Part shown: positions 1-9,940 of the stretch, piece by piece
Layout: each line of letters starts with the position of its first letter
Numbering within the stretch: position 1 is the stretch's first letter
The notes under the pieces: generated by a model
The model's input: the letters and a program-made list of their open reading frames with translations, nothing else
Told to the model about the DNA's origin: nothing
Database searches by the model: none
Source: Thecamonas trahens ATCC 50062
Lineage: Eukaryota; Apusozoa; Apusomonadida; Apusomonadidae
Reading direction: 5' to 3'
Assembly (NCBI RefSeq): GCF_000142905.1
Contig: NW_013657675.1
Span: 379,122-443,121 of the forward strand
Length of the DNA: 64,000 nt
Program-made: the position numbers and the translations under genes

Positions 1-226
1 GAGAAGGGGAGGAGGGGGGGGGAGGGAAGGGTGACGTCGTGATGGGAGGAGAAGTGTTGGAGGTTGGTCGTCACCGTTGGTGCCGGCGGACGCGTCCCGG
101 TTCATGGAGGTGTGTCACTTGCGGCGAATCAGCGGAGGGGTAGCTGATGCGGTCTCATGCGGAGGAAGGAGTGTGATGCAAGCCGTGGCGGTAGGCTTGA
201 CGGCAAGAGGGCAAGCAGATGCAGGT

Positions 227-2680
227 TTATTGCGGCCCAGTGTTGTCAGAAGCGCCATCGCCGTGAGGGCGAGCGTCAGATGCGGCATCGTCATCAAATG
301 TAGCACTGTAGGCGTTGGCCGAGGTTGAGGGCGGCGAGGTGGAGAGCGGCGAGGTGGAGAGCAGACTTGTGGTGTGGCGGCGCGCAGCCCTACGCTTGCT
401 CTTCTGTGTGCGGCTGGACTTGACGGGGCCCATGGGCTTCTGACTTGTCCGCTTGTTCCAATGCATGTTGCGGCGCAGCGAGACGAGCCAATCGGCAGTC
501 TCGGAGACCTTGGAGATGGTGGGGACGGACCAGGGTGAGACGGAGCACTGCAGGGTCTGGCCGTGGAGTAGCTCGGTGCGGGAGCGACCGTCAAAAGAGG
601 CCCACGCGGTGTTGCGCGCGTTATCAGCAACGCGGATACGGATGGTGGACGAGTACGGGAGAGCGACGGGGCGGAACGAGACCGAGTGGGGGCAGATGGG
701 GGTGAGCAGAATGCATGGTACACCCGGATGGACAATGGAGCCACCGGCCGACATCGAGTAGGCGGTTGAGCCAGTGGCGGTGGCCACGATAATGCCGTCA
801 GCCTGGACATTGGTAATAAAGTCGTGATCGCAAAAGATGTCGAGCGAGGCAAGCGAAGCGGCAGGCCCGCGGTCAACAACCATGTCGTTGAGGATCTGGA
901 ATTGAGCGAGTGGTTTGCGTTCGTCGTGCTCGTCGAGGGCAAAGCCCTCGATGATGGAGCAAACAAGCCGCGAGCGGAGGGTGAGGAAGAACCCGCCCTC
1001 GAGCACCTTGTTGAGCACCTTTTCAGCTCGCTGGAACGAGAACGGTGTGAGGAAGCCGAGCGAGCCGAGTGCAAACGAGAGGATAGGCGGAACCGACTTG
1101 TAGAAAAAGGTTGTCGAGTGCAGGAGTGTGCCGTCGCCGCCGAGGCAGACAACAAAGTCGACAATGGTGGCCACGTCGACACCTTCGGCCGGTAGAGCAT
1201 GGACGCCGTCCCAGTCGGAGTAGTCGGAGCTCTTGACAACCGGCTCGACGTAGACGGTGAGCCTGTACTTGTTGATGAGGATTCGGATGAGCTGCTCCGC
1301 CCGGAGCGAGACCTCGGGTGATTGCCACTTCTTGACAACAAAGACTGAGAGCGGCGTCGTCTCCCACGCCATGCGGACCTTGGAGAGCAGCTCGGCAGTC
1401 TCAATCTGGGCATCGGGCACGACGTCGACCTTGACATTATTCTGCTGCGAGCCGGAGAACCGCGTCAGTCGCAGACCGGCCTTGGAGCGCGGAGAGATAG
1501 GCAGCTGCGAGTCGCTCACTTGCCGCGAGTGGACCGAGAGCAGGCTGGACGGCCGCGGCTTGCTGGAGACAGCGCTCAGCGACTGTGTCCTCATCATCGG
1601 CATCTCAGCCGACGGCTCGACGCTTTCGGAGGCCGTTGGCGAGGTCTGTGCCGAGACAACAGGCGGGTCGTGCCTCTGGACGGTACTGGTCGAGCAGGCG
1701 CCGTCGTCCGAGCCTGAGTCGGAGCGCTCGCCGGACGGCTTGCTCCACTTGGGCGAGGAGCTCATCGAGACAACCTCGACGTTGTCGACGTCGTCGCCGC
1801 TATCGGCCTGGTCAGTCTCTGCCGACGAGAGTGCAGACCGTGAGCGTGTCTCGCCAGACGTTCCATCCTCGTCATCCGAGCTCGGACCTGCGGTCGACGG
1901 CATCGAGTCGCCGAGCGATGAGTCCGGGGTGATCGAGCGCGAGGTTCCAGGCGTCAAACCGCCGACGGTGTACTCATCGATGGAGAGCGGCGAGAGAGTG
2001 GTCGACTCGTGGTGCGCATCGGCTGGACGGCCAGGCTTGAGCAGGTTAGCGGGAACAAGGTTGGTGGAAAAGGTGTTCCGCCGGGCGCGGGTCTGCTTGG
2101 CGAGCGCCTTGGACCGCGGCGTGACAACTGGAGTGGGCAAGGCTGATGGCGGCCCGTAGAGAGCAGCATGGACCTCACTTGCAGACGTCGAGACCGAGCG
2201 CTTGCCGGTCTTTGCCGGCGGCGGCGCAAAGAGTAGCGTCGGCACAGGTGTTGGCGCTGTGGTGAGGACGACTGGCATAGTAGGTGACGGCGAGGCGACT
2301 GCCGAAGAGCTTGCCCCGGTTACATCAACGAGCTTAAGTCCAGGCACAACCGCGTGGGCATCGATTGTCCGATGTGGGTATGACTGGGCCCGGGAGCCGC
2401 GGCCAGCCAGATCGCGGAGCGCCGAAGCCACCGTCCGGGCAGCGGGGCGGACATGCGCCGCTGTGGGCGACGGCGGCGTTGATGACGACGACGACGACGA
2501 CGGCGGCGGCGGAAGCGGCACATCCGCCGGTGGCGAGTGGGCCAGGCGCGGCAGAACCAGCGCAAAGAGGATGATGAGCCATGGTGCGAGGACAAGAGCG
2601 GCGACAGCGGCGACGGCAGCAGTTGGTCCGCCCACAGCTCCAGCAGCGGCAGCCAGCAGCTCCCCAAGGCCCGCGTCCAT
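227..2680 (-). CDS. NAD kinase (NAD+ to NADP+), with an N-terminal hydrophobic segment
   Basis: Phosphorylates NAD+ to NADP+ using ATP. The catalytic domain fills the C-terminal half of a protein of about 817 residues. It has GGDGTLL near residue 513, then GSLGFLTPF, then ADGIIVATATGSTAYS, then the ITPICPHS-like block (here LLTPICPHSVSFRP), in the order seen in animal NADK. The first in-frame ATG is at 2680. The frame is open further upstream, but only through a proline-rich translation of a GGGA repeat with no ATG. Residues about 20-47 form a strongly hydrophobic stretch that could be a membrane anchor or targeting signal. A Ser/Pro-rich linker of about 350 residues separates it from the kinase. 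The C-terminal tail is basic. The enzyme call is secure; membrane association is inferred from hydrophobicity only. Confidence 0.93.
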   Translation of the reverse strand: MDAGLGELLAAAAGAVGGPTAAVAAVAALVLAPWLIILFALVLPRLAHSPPADVPLPPPPSSSSSSSTPPSPTAAHVRPAARTVASALRDLAGRGSRAQSYPHRTIDAHAVVPGLKLVDVTGASSSAVASPSPTMPVVLTTAPTPVPTLLFAPPPAKTGKRSVSTSASEVHAALYGPPSALPTPVVTPRSKALAKQTRARRNTFSTNLVPANLLKPGRPADAHHESTTLSPLSIDEYTVGGLTPGTSRSITPDSSLGDSMPSTAGPSSDDEDGTSGETRSRSALSSAETDQADSGDDVDNVEVVSMSSSPKWSKPSGERSDSGSDDGACSTSTVQRHDPPVVSAQTSPTASESVEPSAEMPMMRTQSLSAVSSKPRPSSLLSVHSRQVSDSQLPISPRSKAGLRLTRFSGSQQNNVKVDVVPDAQIETAELLSKVRMAWETTPLSVFVVKKWQSPEVSLRAEQLIRILINKYRLTVYVEPVVKSSDYSDWDGVHALPAEGVDVATIVDFVVCLGGDGTLLHSTTFFYKSVPPILSFALGSLGFLTPFSFQRAEKVLNKVLEGGFFLTLRSRLVCSIIEGFALDEHDERKPLAQFQILNDMVVDRGPAASLASLDIFCDHDFITNVQADGIIVATATGSTAYSMSAGGSIVHPGVPCILLTPICPHSVSFRPVALPYSSTIRIRVADNARNTAWASFDGRSRTELLHGQTLQCSVSPWSVPTISKVSETADWLVSLRRNMHWNKRTSQKPMGPVKSSRTQKSKRRAARRHTTSLLSTSPLSTSPPSTSANAYSATFDDDAASDARPHGDGASDNTGPQ

Positions 2681-3083
2681 TCGTGCGGGTGTGGAGGGAG
2701 GGAGGGAGGGAGGGAGGGAGGGAAGAGGACGGGGGAGGGGGGAGGGGAGGGGGGGGAGGAGGGGGGGAAGGGTGGGTGGGGTGGGGTCGCTCCAGGCCAC
2801 GTGGTGGTGCGTGGAGCGGAGCGGAGAGCGGAGTTGTCAGGCTGATGGGACGATTGAAAAGGGGGAAGTGTTTGGTGCAGGAGGATTTGATGGATGGGGG
2901 TGGAGAGGCCCGGTGTGGGGGTGGAGTAAAGGGGGTGGCGGTGGAGATGAGAGGATGGTGGCGGGGATGGGATTGGAGGAGGCAAGGGCGGGAGGGAGGC
3001 GGCTGCGGGCGCGGCTGCAGTGCCGAGGCCGCAGGTCTCTGTGGCGCTCTGGCCGACCGCCGGGAATGGACAGAATAGGGCGA
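2681..3083. other. Intergenic stretch with (GGGA)n repeat and G-rich tracts
   Basis: This is the 5' side of the NAD kinase gene and the 3' side of the RLP24 gene, both on the minus strand. A run of about eight GGGA units lies at roughly 2694-2726, followed by G-rich sequence to about 2790. On the transcribed strand this would be a C-rich pyrimidine 5' leader. I see no coding signal. Confidence 0.6.
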
Positions 3084-3964
3084 TCAGTTGGCCTCCGAGT
3101 CCGAGTCTGACTCGGACATGTTGGCGGCGCCGGCCTTGCGGCGGGCCGAGGCGATGACGCGGGTGGAGCGGGCCTTGCGCTCGGCGACGGTGCGGGTGAC
3201 GGTCTGGGCCATCTCCTCCACGGAGAGATCGGCGGTGCCCTGCGGAGCGATGAGCGAGATGTTGGTGCGAATCTCAGTCTCCTCGGCCTTGCGCTGCATC
3301 GACTTGACTGCGTCCATGCGCTTCTTGTAGAAGGCCTTCTTGCGGGCGGCACGGATCTGGTCGACTCGCTTGATGGCCTTGAGCGCCGCCGAGACGAGCT
3401 CGCGGTTGTAGCGGACAGGGCGGTTCCGCTTACGCTCAAAGTCAAACGTCGAGTCCACCGCAAGCTCCTTGCCCCGCGCCTTGCGGAAGGCCTTGGTCCA
3501 CTTGACCTGTGGCGAGCCGAGGCAGGAAACAGTGGCGGTGAGTGGTGTGGCGGAGTGATGGCCGCCGCCATCGCCATCATCAGCGGGGCAGGAAGGAACG
3601 GCGGCAGTGGGGGAGAGTGTGGCAAGGGGGAGGAAGATAGAGGAAGATAATGGTGGCTAGAGCGTAGAAGAGGACGAGGGAAAGGCAAAGGAGGGGGTGG
3701 GCGGCAAGAAATATCAGGCATGCGGCGTGTAGGACCACAGGGAGGGGGCCAGGGGGAGAGCCAGGGAGGGAGCCCGGGATCATCCTCGGGCCCATCCAGC
3801 CAGGCCAGGAGCAGGCGTACCTTGCGGGGGTTGCGCTTCATCTTGAAGTTCTTATGACACTTGGAGGAGCAGAAGCGGAACATGGTAGCGTCATTGCGCA
3901 CAAAAGAGATGCCGTGCCCCGGGTAGATGGTCGCCGAGCAGAACCAGCACTTGTGCAGGCGCAT
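3084..3964 (-). CDS. RLP24: Ribosome biogenesis protein RLP24 (L24e family), two exons
   Basis: This is the 60S pre-ribosome assembly factor, a paralogue of ribosomal protein L24 that holds its place in nucleolar and cytoplasmic precursors. Exon 1 (3964-3821) starts with ATG and encodes 48 residues with the L24e zinc site: C6, C9, C32 and C36 in a CWFC ... CSSKC context, then the KRNPRK motif. Intron 1 is 3820-3507, donor GTACGC, acceptor CACAG. Exon 2 (3506-3084) continues in phase 0 with [15 protein letters not shown], the diagnostic RLP24/RSL24D1 sequence, and ends in an acidic serine-rich tail. The spliced product is 188 residues, slightly longer than human RSL24D1. The long 3' extension and the KWTKAFRK block separate it from ordinary L24. 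Confidence 0.95.
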
Positions 3965-4594
3965 GGTTGCCGGGTGGGGGGGCGGGGAAAAGAGGGGTGG
4001 CCAGTGGTGACGGTGAGAGGCGAGAGAGTGGCGAGTGGGCGGGGTTGGGGGAGGGCGGGGGGGGGGGCCGATCTGTGGGGGGGGGGGATGTGTGGGCATG
4101 GCTACGGCATGGGTAGAGGTTGGGGTTGGCGTTGGGGGAATAGGAGCTTCTAGGCTTGGATTAGCAGGGGATAGGGTTATTGTTGTGGGAAAGACATCGA
4201 CTGCTTGATCAGGCTGGGCTGGGCTGGGCTGGGCTGGGGGCAATGATCAGGCTGGGCTGGACTTGATCAGGCTGGGCTGGACTTGATCAGGCTGGGGGCT
4301 TGAGCGGAATCACTTGCAAAAGACGTCCATCAATGCCTTTGGCGCCGGAGCTTGCTGCATGGCTGGGCACCAAAAAGACGAAAGCGCTTTGGTAGCGCTC
4401 TCCTCTTTGAAAGCAGCACGGTCAGCAGACGAGCGGACGGCCACGCCGCACACACACACGCCACGCCCCCTCCACCACCACCCCACACACACACACACAC
4501 TCGCACGCCACCCCACTCCACCCCACACACCACCAACGCACCCTCTATTGCGAGGGTAGGCAAGGTTTCACAGGAGTCAGGCGTGTGAGCAGGC
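3965..4594. repeat. Divergent intergenic region with G-tract, 20-bp tandem repeat and CA-rich tract
   Basis: This 630-bp region separates the divergently transcribed RLP24 and DUF389 genes and must hold both promoters. It contains G-runs at about 4049-4089. Next comes a (GGGCT)n stretch running into units of the form acttgatcaggctgggctgg at about 4205-4305. A CA-rich tract covers about 4440-4540. No TATA box or convincing ORF is visible. Confidence 0.6.
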
Positions 4595-5793
4595 ATGCCA
4601 CGGCAGGTGCAGGTCACGCTCCCGCATGAACGGGCGGCGGAGATTGCGATGCTGCTGGGTAGCGAGACGCATGTCCACGGGCTGGCGGCGTTTACGGGCG
4701 AGACCAACTCGCTGCTGCTGTTCCGAACGGCGGACAAGCACACGGATGAGGTGGTCTCGCGGCTGGAGGCCCGTGGCATCGGCGTCGACGTCGGTGTCAT
4801 CGACATCATTGCGCTGCAGGGACCAAGCCGCGGCTGGTCTCGGGAAGCAAGAAGCGCAAGTACAGGGTCCAGGATCGGCTCTCACTGGACGAGATCTACG
4901 ACATTGTCGACTCGATGAATCATCTGACGTTCAACTACCTTGGCTTTGTGGTTGTCGCTGCCCTCATTGCCGACGTCGGCCTCGCCACAGACTCGCCGGC
5001 GGTGGTGGTGGCATCGATGCTGGTCTCGCCGCTGATGGGCCCTATCATGGCGGTGACTTTTGGCACGGCCATGCGCGACGCGGCCATGGTCCGCAAAGGC
5101 CTGCGCAATGAGATCATCGGCTTTGCGCTGTGCTACCTGTTTGGCATGCTCTGGGGCTTTGGCGCGTGGCCGTTCCCGGATCTGTGGGGTACCAACGAGC
5201 AGATCTCGCGCGGCACGGCCTCGGGTGTGTACGCCGGTATTGCGCTTGCCATCCCGTCAGGCGCTGGCGTGGCACTAGCCACAACCGGCGGCGGCATCTC
5301 GGCCCTGGTCGGCGTTGCCATTTCAGCCGCGCTCCTCCCTCCCATCTGCCTCTCGGGTATGTACGTCGCCTACGGCCTTGTCCTCTGGTTCCGCTCCAAG
5401 CCCTACACTGACGCCATGTACATCTCCATGTACTCGCTTATTCTCTTTGCCGTCAACTTTGTGCTCATCTACGCCATGGCTCTGCTGTTCTTCCGGCTCA
5501 AGAAAATCCGGCCCACAAGCGGAACCGCCGGCGTCTCGACCGCCATCTCCAACGCTGCTGACTGGCTCGAGGCCTGGGATGTCGACATCATTCGCCAAGA
5601 CGCTGAAGACCGCGACAACCACGGCGGCGACTTTGACACGGACTCGACCATCTCGGCCATGGGTCCGTCCATCCAAGCCGCCGCACCCGCCAGCCAGGCC
5701 GCTGGAGTCGGCCAATCGACTGCGCTGCTCTCTGGCGAGCGCGCGGATCAGGGCGATATTTCTTACGTTGCAGCCGAGGCCTTGGCCTTGTAA
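4595..5793 (+). CDS. DUF389 (TIGR00341-type) integral membrane protein, reading frame broken once
   Basis: The function of this family is unknown. It is widespread in bacteria and archaea and sporadic in protists. The N-terminal soluble part (4595 to about 4820) has the beta-alpha fold typical of the family and ends in GVDVGVIDIIALQ. The membrane part follows one frame back (-1) and contains LSLDEIYDIVDS, then DSPAVVVASMLVSPLMGPI, the family signature. About six hydrophobic helices run to about 5510. The C-terminal tail is acidic and probably cytosolic. The frame changes somewhere in 4817-4880. Candidates are a missed base in GC-rich sequence (an AGCCGCGGCT palindrome lies here) or a very short intron. 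A GT...AG interval of about 29 nt would restore the frame, but it is shorter than every other intron in the window. The family call is firm; the junction is not. Confidence 0.85.
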
Positions 5794-5925
5794 TAAAGGC
5801 ATGGCTCGAGCAAATAAGCCAGTCCCGCTGGCGGCTAGCCTCGCACCCGCAGCCGACTCTGGCAGGAAAGCGGGGCGTGACGGAACCGAACGCGCTGGCA
5901 CCTCTCTCTCTCTCTCGCACTCAAC

Positions 5926-7491
5926 ATGGTTCACGAGACGTCGGAGCCCAAGGAGATCACCATCGATGGGCGCATCTACGATGTGTCGTCGCTCGAGGGC
6001 AAGCACCCGGGCGGTGGGGTGTTCAAGTTCTACTTTGGCAGCGACGCCACGGTGGCCTTCAACGAGTTCCATGGCCGCTCGCCGCGTGCCTACAAGTGGC
6101 TCAAGACGCTCAAGTCGCGGCCGGCTACTCAGCCGCTGTCGCCGCTTGAGCGCGACTTCCGCATCTTCCGCCAGCAACTTGTGGACGAGGGCTACTTTGA
6201 GCCTTCGTACATCCACCTTGCCTACCGCTTCGCCTTTCTCTTCTTCTGCCACTGGGTGGCCTTCAAGCTCATGGTACGCCAGCTTGTCCCGGGGCGAAAA
6301 ACCGCATTGCCTGCCGTCATCCATGTCTTGCATGGCCGGCCTCTTCCGTAGGCGCCGTACCGGGGGATGGACGGGCACATGCAGATCATGCAGAGGGGCA
6401 GGGAAGGGAGATATTTGTGCATGTGGCTTTAGGGGGGGGGGGGCGGAGGGGGGAGGGGGGGATAGAGGGAGGAGGTGGGAGAGCTTGCGGTGTTGCCGGC
6501 AGCCCAAGGCGCCAAGGTGCCACGTTGGCATCCTTCTTGTTGGGTCAGGAAGAGACAGAGGTGAGGGAAGGGGGGGGGGGGGAAGAGGGAAGGAGCGACA
6601 ACGACTCACTGAGGGGGTATGCCACACCAGTTTGCCGAGTGGTACTTTACGGCTGCGCTCTGTCTTGGGTACGCCGGTGGGCACTGCGGGTGGCTCATGC
6701 ACGAGTTTGGGCACGGGTCCGGCACCGGGTACATGTGGCTCGACCGGCGGATCCAGGAGTTTGTGTACGGCGTGGGCGACGGGATGTCGGCTGGCTGGTG
6801 GCGGTCGCAGCACAACCGGCACCATGCGATGCCGCAGCACCTGGAGCATGACGTGGACCTGAAGACGCTGCCGCTGGTGGCGTTCCACGCTGAGATCGCC
6901 AAGAAGGGCAACCCGTTTTGGCTCCGCTTCCAGGCCTACCTCTTCCTCCCGGTCGTCACTCTGCTCGTCACGCTCGGCTGGCAGTTCTTCCTCCACCCGC
7001 GCTACATGATCCGCAAGGGTAAGTGGGCTGAGCTCTTCTACCTGGCAGTCCGCTACGGTGGCGTGGCGTACTTTGTCCTCCCGCATCTCGGCTTGGCCAA
7101 GACGCTCATGATGTACATCGGCGGCGCGCTCTTTGGCGGCATGTACATCTTCACCAACTTTGCCCTCTCGCACACCCACAAGCCGGTGGTCCACAAGGGC
7201 GAGACCAAGGACTGGATTCGGTTCTCTGTCGAGCACACCACCAACATTTCGCCGGGCAACTGGTTCATCACCTACTTTGTCATGACCCACCTCAACCAGC
7301 AGATTGAGCACCACCTCTTCCCGCAGATGCCGCAGTACCGGTTCTTCAAGCTTGTGCCGCGCGTCCGCAAGTGGGTCGAGGACCACGGCCTCGAGTACGA
7401 CACGCGCGGCTACTTTGAGACACTGTGGGACACGCTCCGCAACCTCGATGAGGTCGGCAAGTCGGCCGGCGAGCACGCCCACAAGGAGTAA
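5926..7491 (+). CDS. Front-end fatty acid desaturase with N-terminal cytochrome b5 domain (delta-5/6 type), two exons
   Basis: An ER membrane enzyme that inserts a double bond between an existing one and the carboxyl end of a polyunsaturated acyl chain, with electrons delivered by its own fused cytochrome b5. Exon 1 is 5926-6273. The intron is 6274-6630 (GTACGC ... CACCAG, with long G-runs). Exon 2 is 6631-7491, giving 402 residues. Heme ligands are H27 (in HPGG) and H48. The three histidine boxes are HEFGH at 140-144, HNRHH at 177-181 and QIEHH at 340-344. The Gln at the start of box 3 marks front-end desaturases. Hydrophobic segments lie between boxes 2 and 3. Regiospecificity cannot be read from sequence. 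Unspliced translation meets a stop inside the intron, which supports the splice model. Confidence 0.94.
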
Positions 7492-7627
7492 TTTTGTAAA
7501 CAGGCTTCACCCTCTTGCCTGCAGCCGGTAGCGAGCCCGCAACGAGCCCGCACAGCGCCGCGGTCAGCCTGCGGGCAGCACTTGTCTTCCCCATCGACGA
7601 CGACAACTCGAGTCGTGTTCATCGGCG

Positions 7628-8236
7628 ATGCGGCTGTACGAGCGCAACGTAGCATACATCCGAGTGGGGAAGACCAAGATGCTGCCGCTGATCCTCCACG
7701 TCCGCCCTGCCGACCTCGAGTGGTTGGGCATGGCCATGGTCCGCGATGAGCTCCTCCCGCTTCTCCGCCCACTGGTGGCCGAGACACTGGCGGTTGCTGA
7801 GGCCCTGCGCCCAGGTCAGCTCGACGACGCGCTTCCGCCGCGAGTTCTAGTCGGATCGCTGCTGCAGGCCACCGTCCGCTGGGCGCCTGCTGCGGCAGAG
7901 ACCGCCCGCTGCGAGCTGCTGAGGCTGCGGATGGGCCCGGCTGCCAGGCCCGTCGCATCGGGCAAGCGGCCGCGAGCTCCCGTCGGAAGCGAGCTGCCCG
8001 GCGAGGAGGACGAAGACGGACGGGCACGCAAAGCACGCAAGGTGGACGAGGACGCACCGCCAGCAGCGCAGGCTCGTGCACCACCTGGCTCGGCACCGGC
8101 CTCTTCGTCGGGCGCGGCCGGGCCGAGCCGTGAGCCGTTGACGACGTCGGCGAGGGCGCTGGTGGTGCGGGTCTATCCGGTGGCGCAGGATGCGGAGAAC
8201 CCGATAGTCATGCTCGACATGCCAGAGAAGAGCTAG
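7628..8236 (+). CDS. Hypothetical protein, 202 aa
   Basis: I do not recognise the family. The first 100 residues are mixed, with helices and a hydrophobic-acidic pattern (LILHVRPADLEWLGMAMV). They look folded, and codon use matches the neighbouring genes. Residues about 105-170 are a Lys/Arg/Glu-rich then Ala/Pro/Ser-rich linker with a KRPR cluster that could be a nuclear signal. A short conserved-looking strand (ALVVRVYPV) lies near the C-terminus. It begins 136 bp after the desaturase stop on the same strand and ends 24 bp before the stop of the convergent dehydrogenase. The ATG at 7628 is the first in frame. No introns are evident. Confidence 0.6.
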   Translation: MRLYERNVAYIRVGKTKMLPLILHVRPADLEWLGMAMVRDELLPLLRPLVAETLAVAEALRPGQLDDALPPRVLVGSLLQATVRWAPAAAETARCELLRLRMGPAARPVASGKRPRAPVGSELPGEEDEDGRARKARKVDEDAPPAAQARAPPGSAPASSSGAAGPSREPLTTSARALVVRVYPVAQDAENPIVMLDMPEKS

Positions 8237-8260
8237 GCGCAAGAGGCGATCAGGCACGGT

Positions 8261-9532
8261 TTACTCCAGGCCGCGCTCGGCAAGCAGGATGTCTGAGAGC
8301 TCAGCGAGGTGGCGGGCGAGGTCTGCCGAGCGGGCAAGCGGCGAGGCCATGGTGGCGTCGGCGCCGGCGAGGTTGATCCAGTACAGGTCCGAGTCTAGGT
8401 GGTCGAGCGGAGCAAGAGCAAGATAGACAACGGTGCTGACACCCTCCTCGGCAGTCTTCATGACCAGCGAAGCAGTGGCATCAAAGACGACACGCTGGAT
8501 GGCCCGCACCGGCGCACCGAGAAAGCCGAGCGCGTACGGAAAGGTCCAGATGGAGGTGACGACGGCGCCAGGATGAAGTGCGAAAGCGGCGATGCCGTCG
8601 TCGCGCAGGTAGCGGGTGTGGAGGATGTTGGCGAGCTTGTTGTGGCCGTAGGAGAGCAGGCTGGACTTTGTGGGCGCGGCAATGCGCTCGGGCGCAAAGA
8701 CGCTTGTCGGCTCGCCAGGTGTCCGCGGAGTGGCAAAGTGGTGGCCCTCGGAGGCGACGTTGATGACGCGCCCTTGGCAAGCTTTCAGGACCGGGGCTAG
8801 CCGCTTAGTGAGGAGGTGGTGCGAGAGATGCATGACCTGGAATCCCGGTTCGAGGCCGTCACCTGTGAGCGGGGCGGGGCGCGGGAAAAAGCCGGCGTTG
8901 TTGACAAGGATGTGGACGCCGCCGGCATCGACCAGCCAGGATGCGGCCTCGTCGCTGAGCAGGGGCGCTCGCTCGCCGCGCGAGGCGGCAACCACAGCGT
9001 CGGCAAAGGCGGCGACCTGGGCAAGCTCGTTGGGATCAACGACGCAGTAGGTGACCGAGCCCGGGACAGCCAGGCGGGCGCCGCGTTCTTCAGAGCGGGT
9101 GGTAAAAATGACGCGGAGACCTGCGCGGGCAAGGACATTGACCGATGCCGCGCCGATGCCCGAAGTGGCGCCGGTGACGACCGCGAGCCGCGGCGAGGCC
9201 TGCGCCGGGAGCATGGAGGTGTAGGGAGGGACCGGGGGGCGGGCGTCGACGAGGCGGGTGGCGGCGTAGAGCCAGGCGGCGGCAAAGGTGGCGGCGGCAG
9301 CAGCAGAGGATGACAACAGGCCGCAGCCGTAGCCGTGGGCGAGGCCGAGGCCGGCGGCAGCAGTGGGCAGGGCGGCAGCAGCCGCCGCAGCCGCAGCTGC
9401 ACCCGGGCGGGCCTTGACAAGGTGGACATACTCGGGCAGGCGGGTGGCGAGGGCAAAGGTGGCCGGCCAAGCCACCAGCGGCAGGCCGAGGGCGAGGGCT
9501 GCAGCGGCAGCAGCTCCTCGTGCAGCGTTCAT
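8261..9532 (-). CDS. Membrane-anchored short-chain dehydrogenase/reductase, retinol-dehydrogenase-like
   Basis: A classical SDR oxidoreductase of 423 residues. The Rossmann signature TGATSGIG sits near residue 123, the NNAG motif follows, and the active-site YxxxK is present as YGHNK. The order and spacing match the retinol dehydrogenase / WWOX-like branch. The N-terminal 110 residues are Ala/Leu-rich with two or three hydrophobic stretches, suggesting an ER or other membrane anchor. Two ATGs are possible. I chose 9532 (MNAARG) because the frame upstream has no ATG before a basic leader. Substrate (retinoid, steroid or lipid aldehyde) cannot be assigned. Its start codon overlaps the stop of a short Cys-rich ORF on the same strand. 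Confidence 0.85.
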   Translation of the reverse strand: MNAARGAAAAAALALGLPLVAWPATFALATRLPEYVHLVKARPGAAAAAAAAAALPTAAAGLGLAHGYGCGLLSSSAAAAATFAAAWLYAATRLVDARPPVPPYTSMLPAQASPRLAVVTGATSGIGAASVNVLARAGLRVIFTTRSEERGARLAVPGSVTYCVVDPNELAQVAAFADAVVAASRGERAPLLSDEAASWLVDAGGVHILVNNAGFFPRPAPLTGDGLEPGFQVMHLSHHLLTKRLAPVLKACQGRVINVASEGHHFATPRTPGEPTSVFAPERIAAPTKSSLLSYGHNKLANILHTRYLRDDGIAAFALHPGAVVTSIWTFPYALGFLGAPVRAIQRVVFDATASLVMKTAEEGVSTVVYLALAPLDHLDSDLYWINLAGADATMASPLARSADLARHLAELSDILLAERGLE

Positions 9533-9918
9533 GGCGGCGAGCCGAGTGCGGAGCAGCCGGACCTGGCCAGGCCGCGAGGGCGCTTGGGCGACGGGCAAGG
9601 GAGGAGCGGCGGCGACGGGCTACGGGCGCGCTTGGCCGATGGTCCAGAAGCGGACGACGGCGGCGGCGAGGCGCCGTCCATGGGGACAAGGGACGACGAC
9701 ACGGGAAGAGGAGGGGCTGCGGGGTAGTGCGACGGGGTTGCAAACAGTGATCGCTGCGGCAGCGGGCGGTATTGGCCGGCGACGGCGGCGGTGGGTGAGC
9801 AAGAGAGGGCAACGTGGGCAGCGAGGCGGGCGCGGGCGGCGGTCGCGGTGGGAGCCACAAAGCAGGCGCCACAGGCACAGCAGTGGACACATGAAGTGTC
9901 ACACAAGTAGCATCGCAT
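9529..9918 (-). CDS. Candidate small Cys-rich protein (129 aa), uncertain
   Basis: An ATG-started ORF between the ASPM gene and the dehydrogenase, same strand. It opens with a dense cysteine cluster (CYLCDTSCVHCCACGACF, CxxC spacing) followed by further Cys and a Ser/Pro-rich tail with KRAR and KRPR clusters. Its TGA overlaps the dehydrogenase ATG (ATGA at 9532-9529). It may be a real zinc-binding nuclear protein, an upstream ORF in the dehydrogenase leader, or a chance ORF in GC-rich DNA. The cysteine spacing is the only positive argument. Confidence 0.3.
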   Translation of the reverse strand: MRCYLCDTSCVHCCACGACFVAPTATAARARLAAHVALSCSPTAAVAGQYRPLPQRSLFATPSHYPAAPPLPVSSSLVPMDGASPPPSSASGPSAKRARSPSPPLLPCPSPKRPRGLARSGCSALGSPP

Positions 9919-9940
9919 GGCGACGAGTGTACAAAAGCAT

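Noticed and set aside
1-226. Possible gene at the left edge
   Set aside because: Only short frames are present and the sequence is G-rich; it is more likely the 3' flank of NAD kinase.
2694-2800. Proline-rich N-terminal extension of NAD kinase
   Set aside because: The extension reads a GGGA repeat and lacks an ATG; the ATG at 2680 is the first plausible start.
5323-7482. A 719-codon open frame on the minus strand over the DUF389 and desaturase genes
   Set aside because: It is antisense to two well-supported genes, spans the desaturase intron and has no domain character. Long antisense frames are expected at this GC content.
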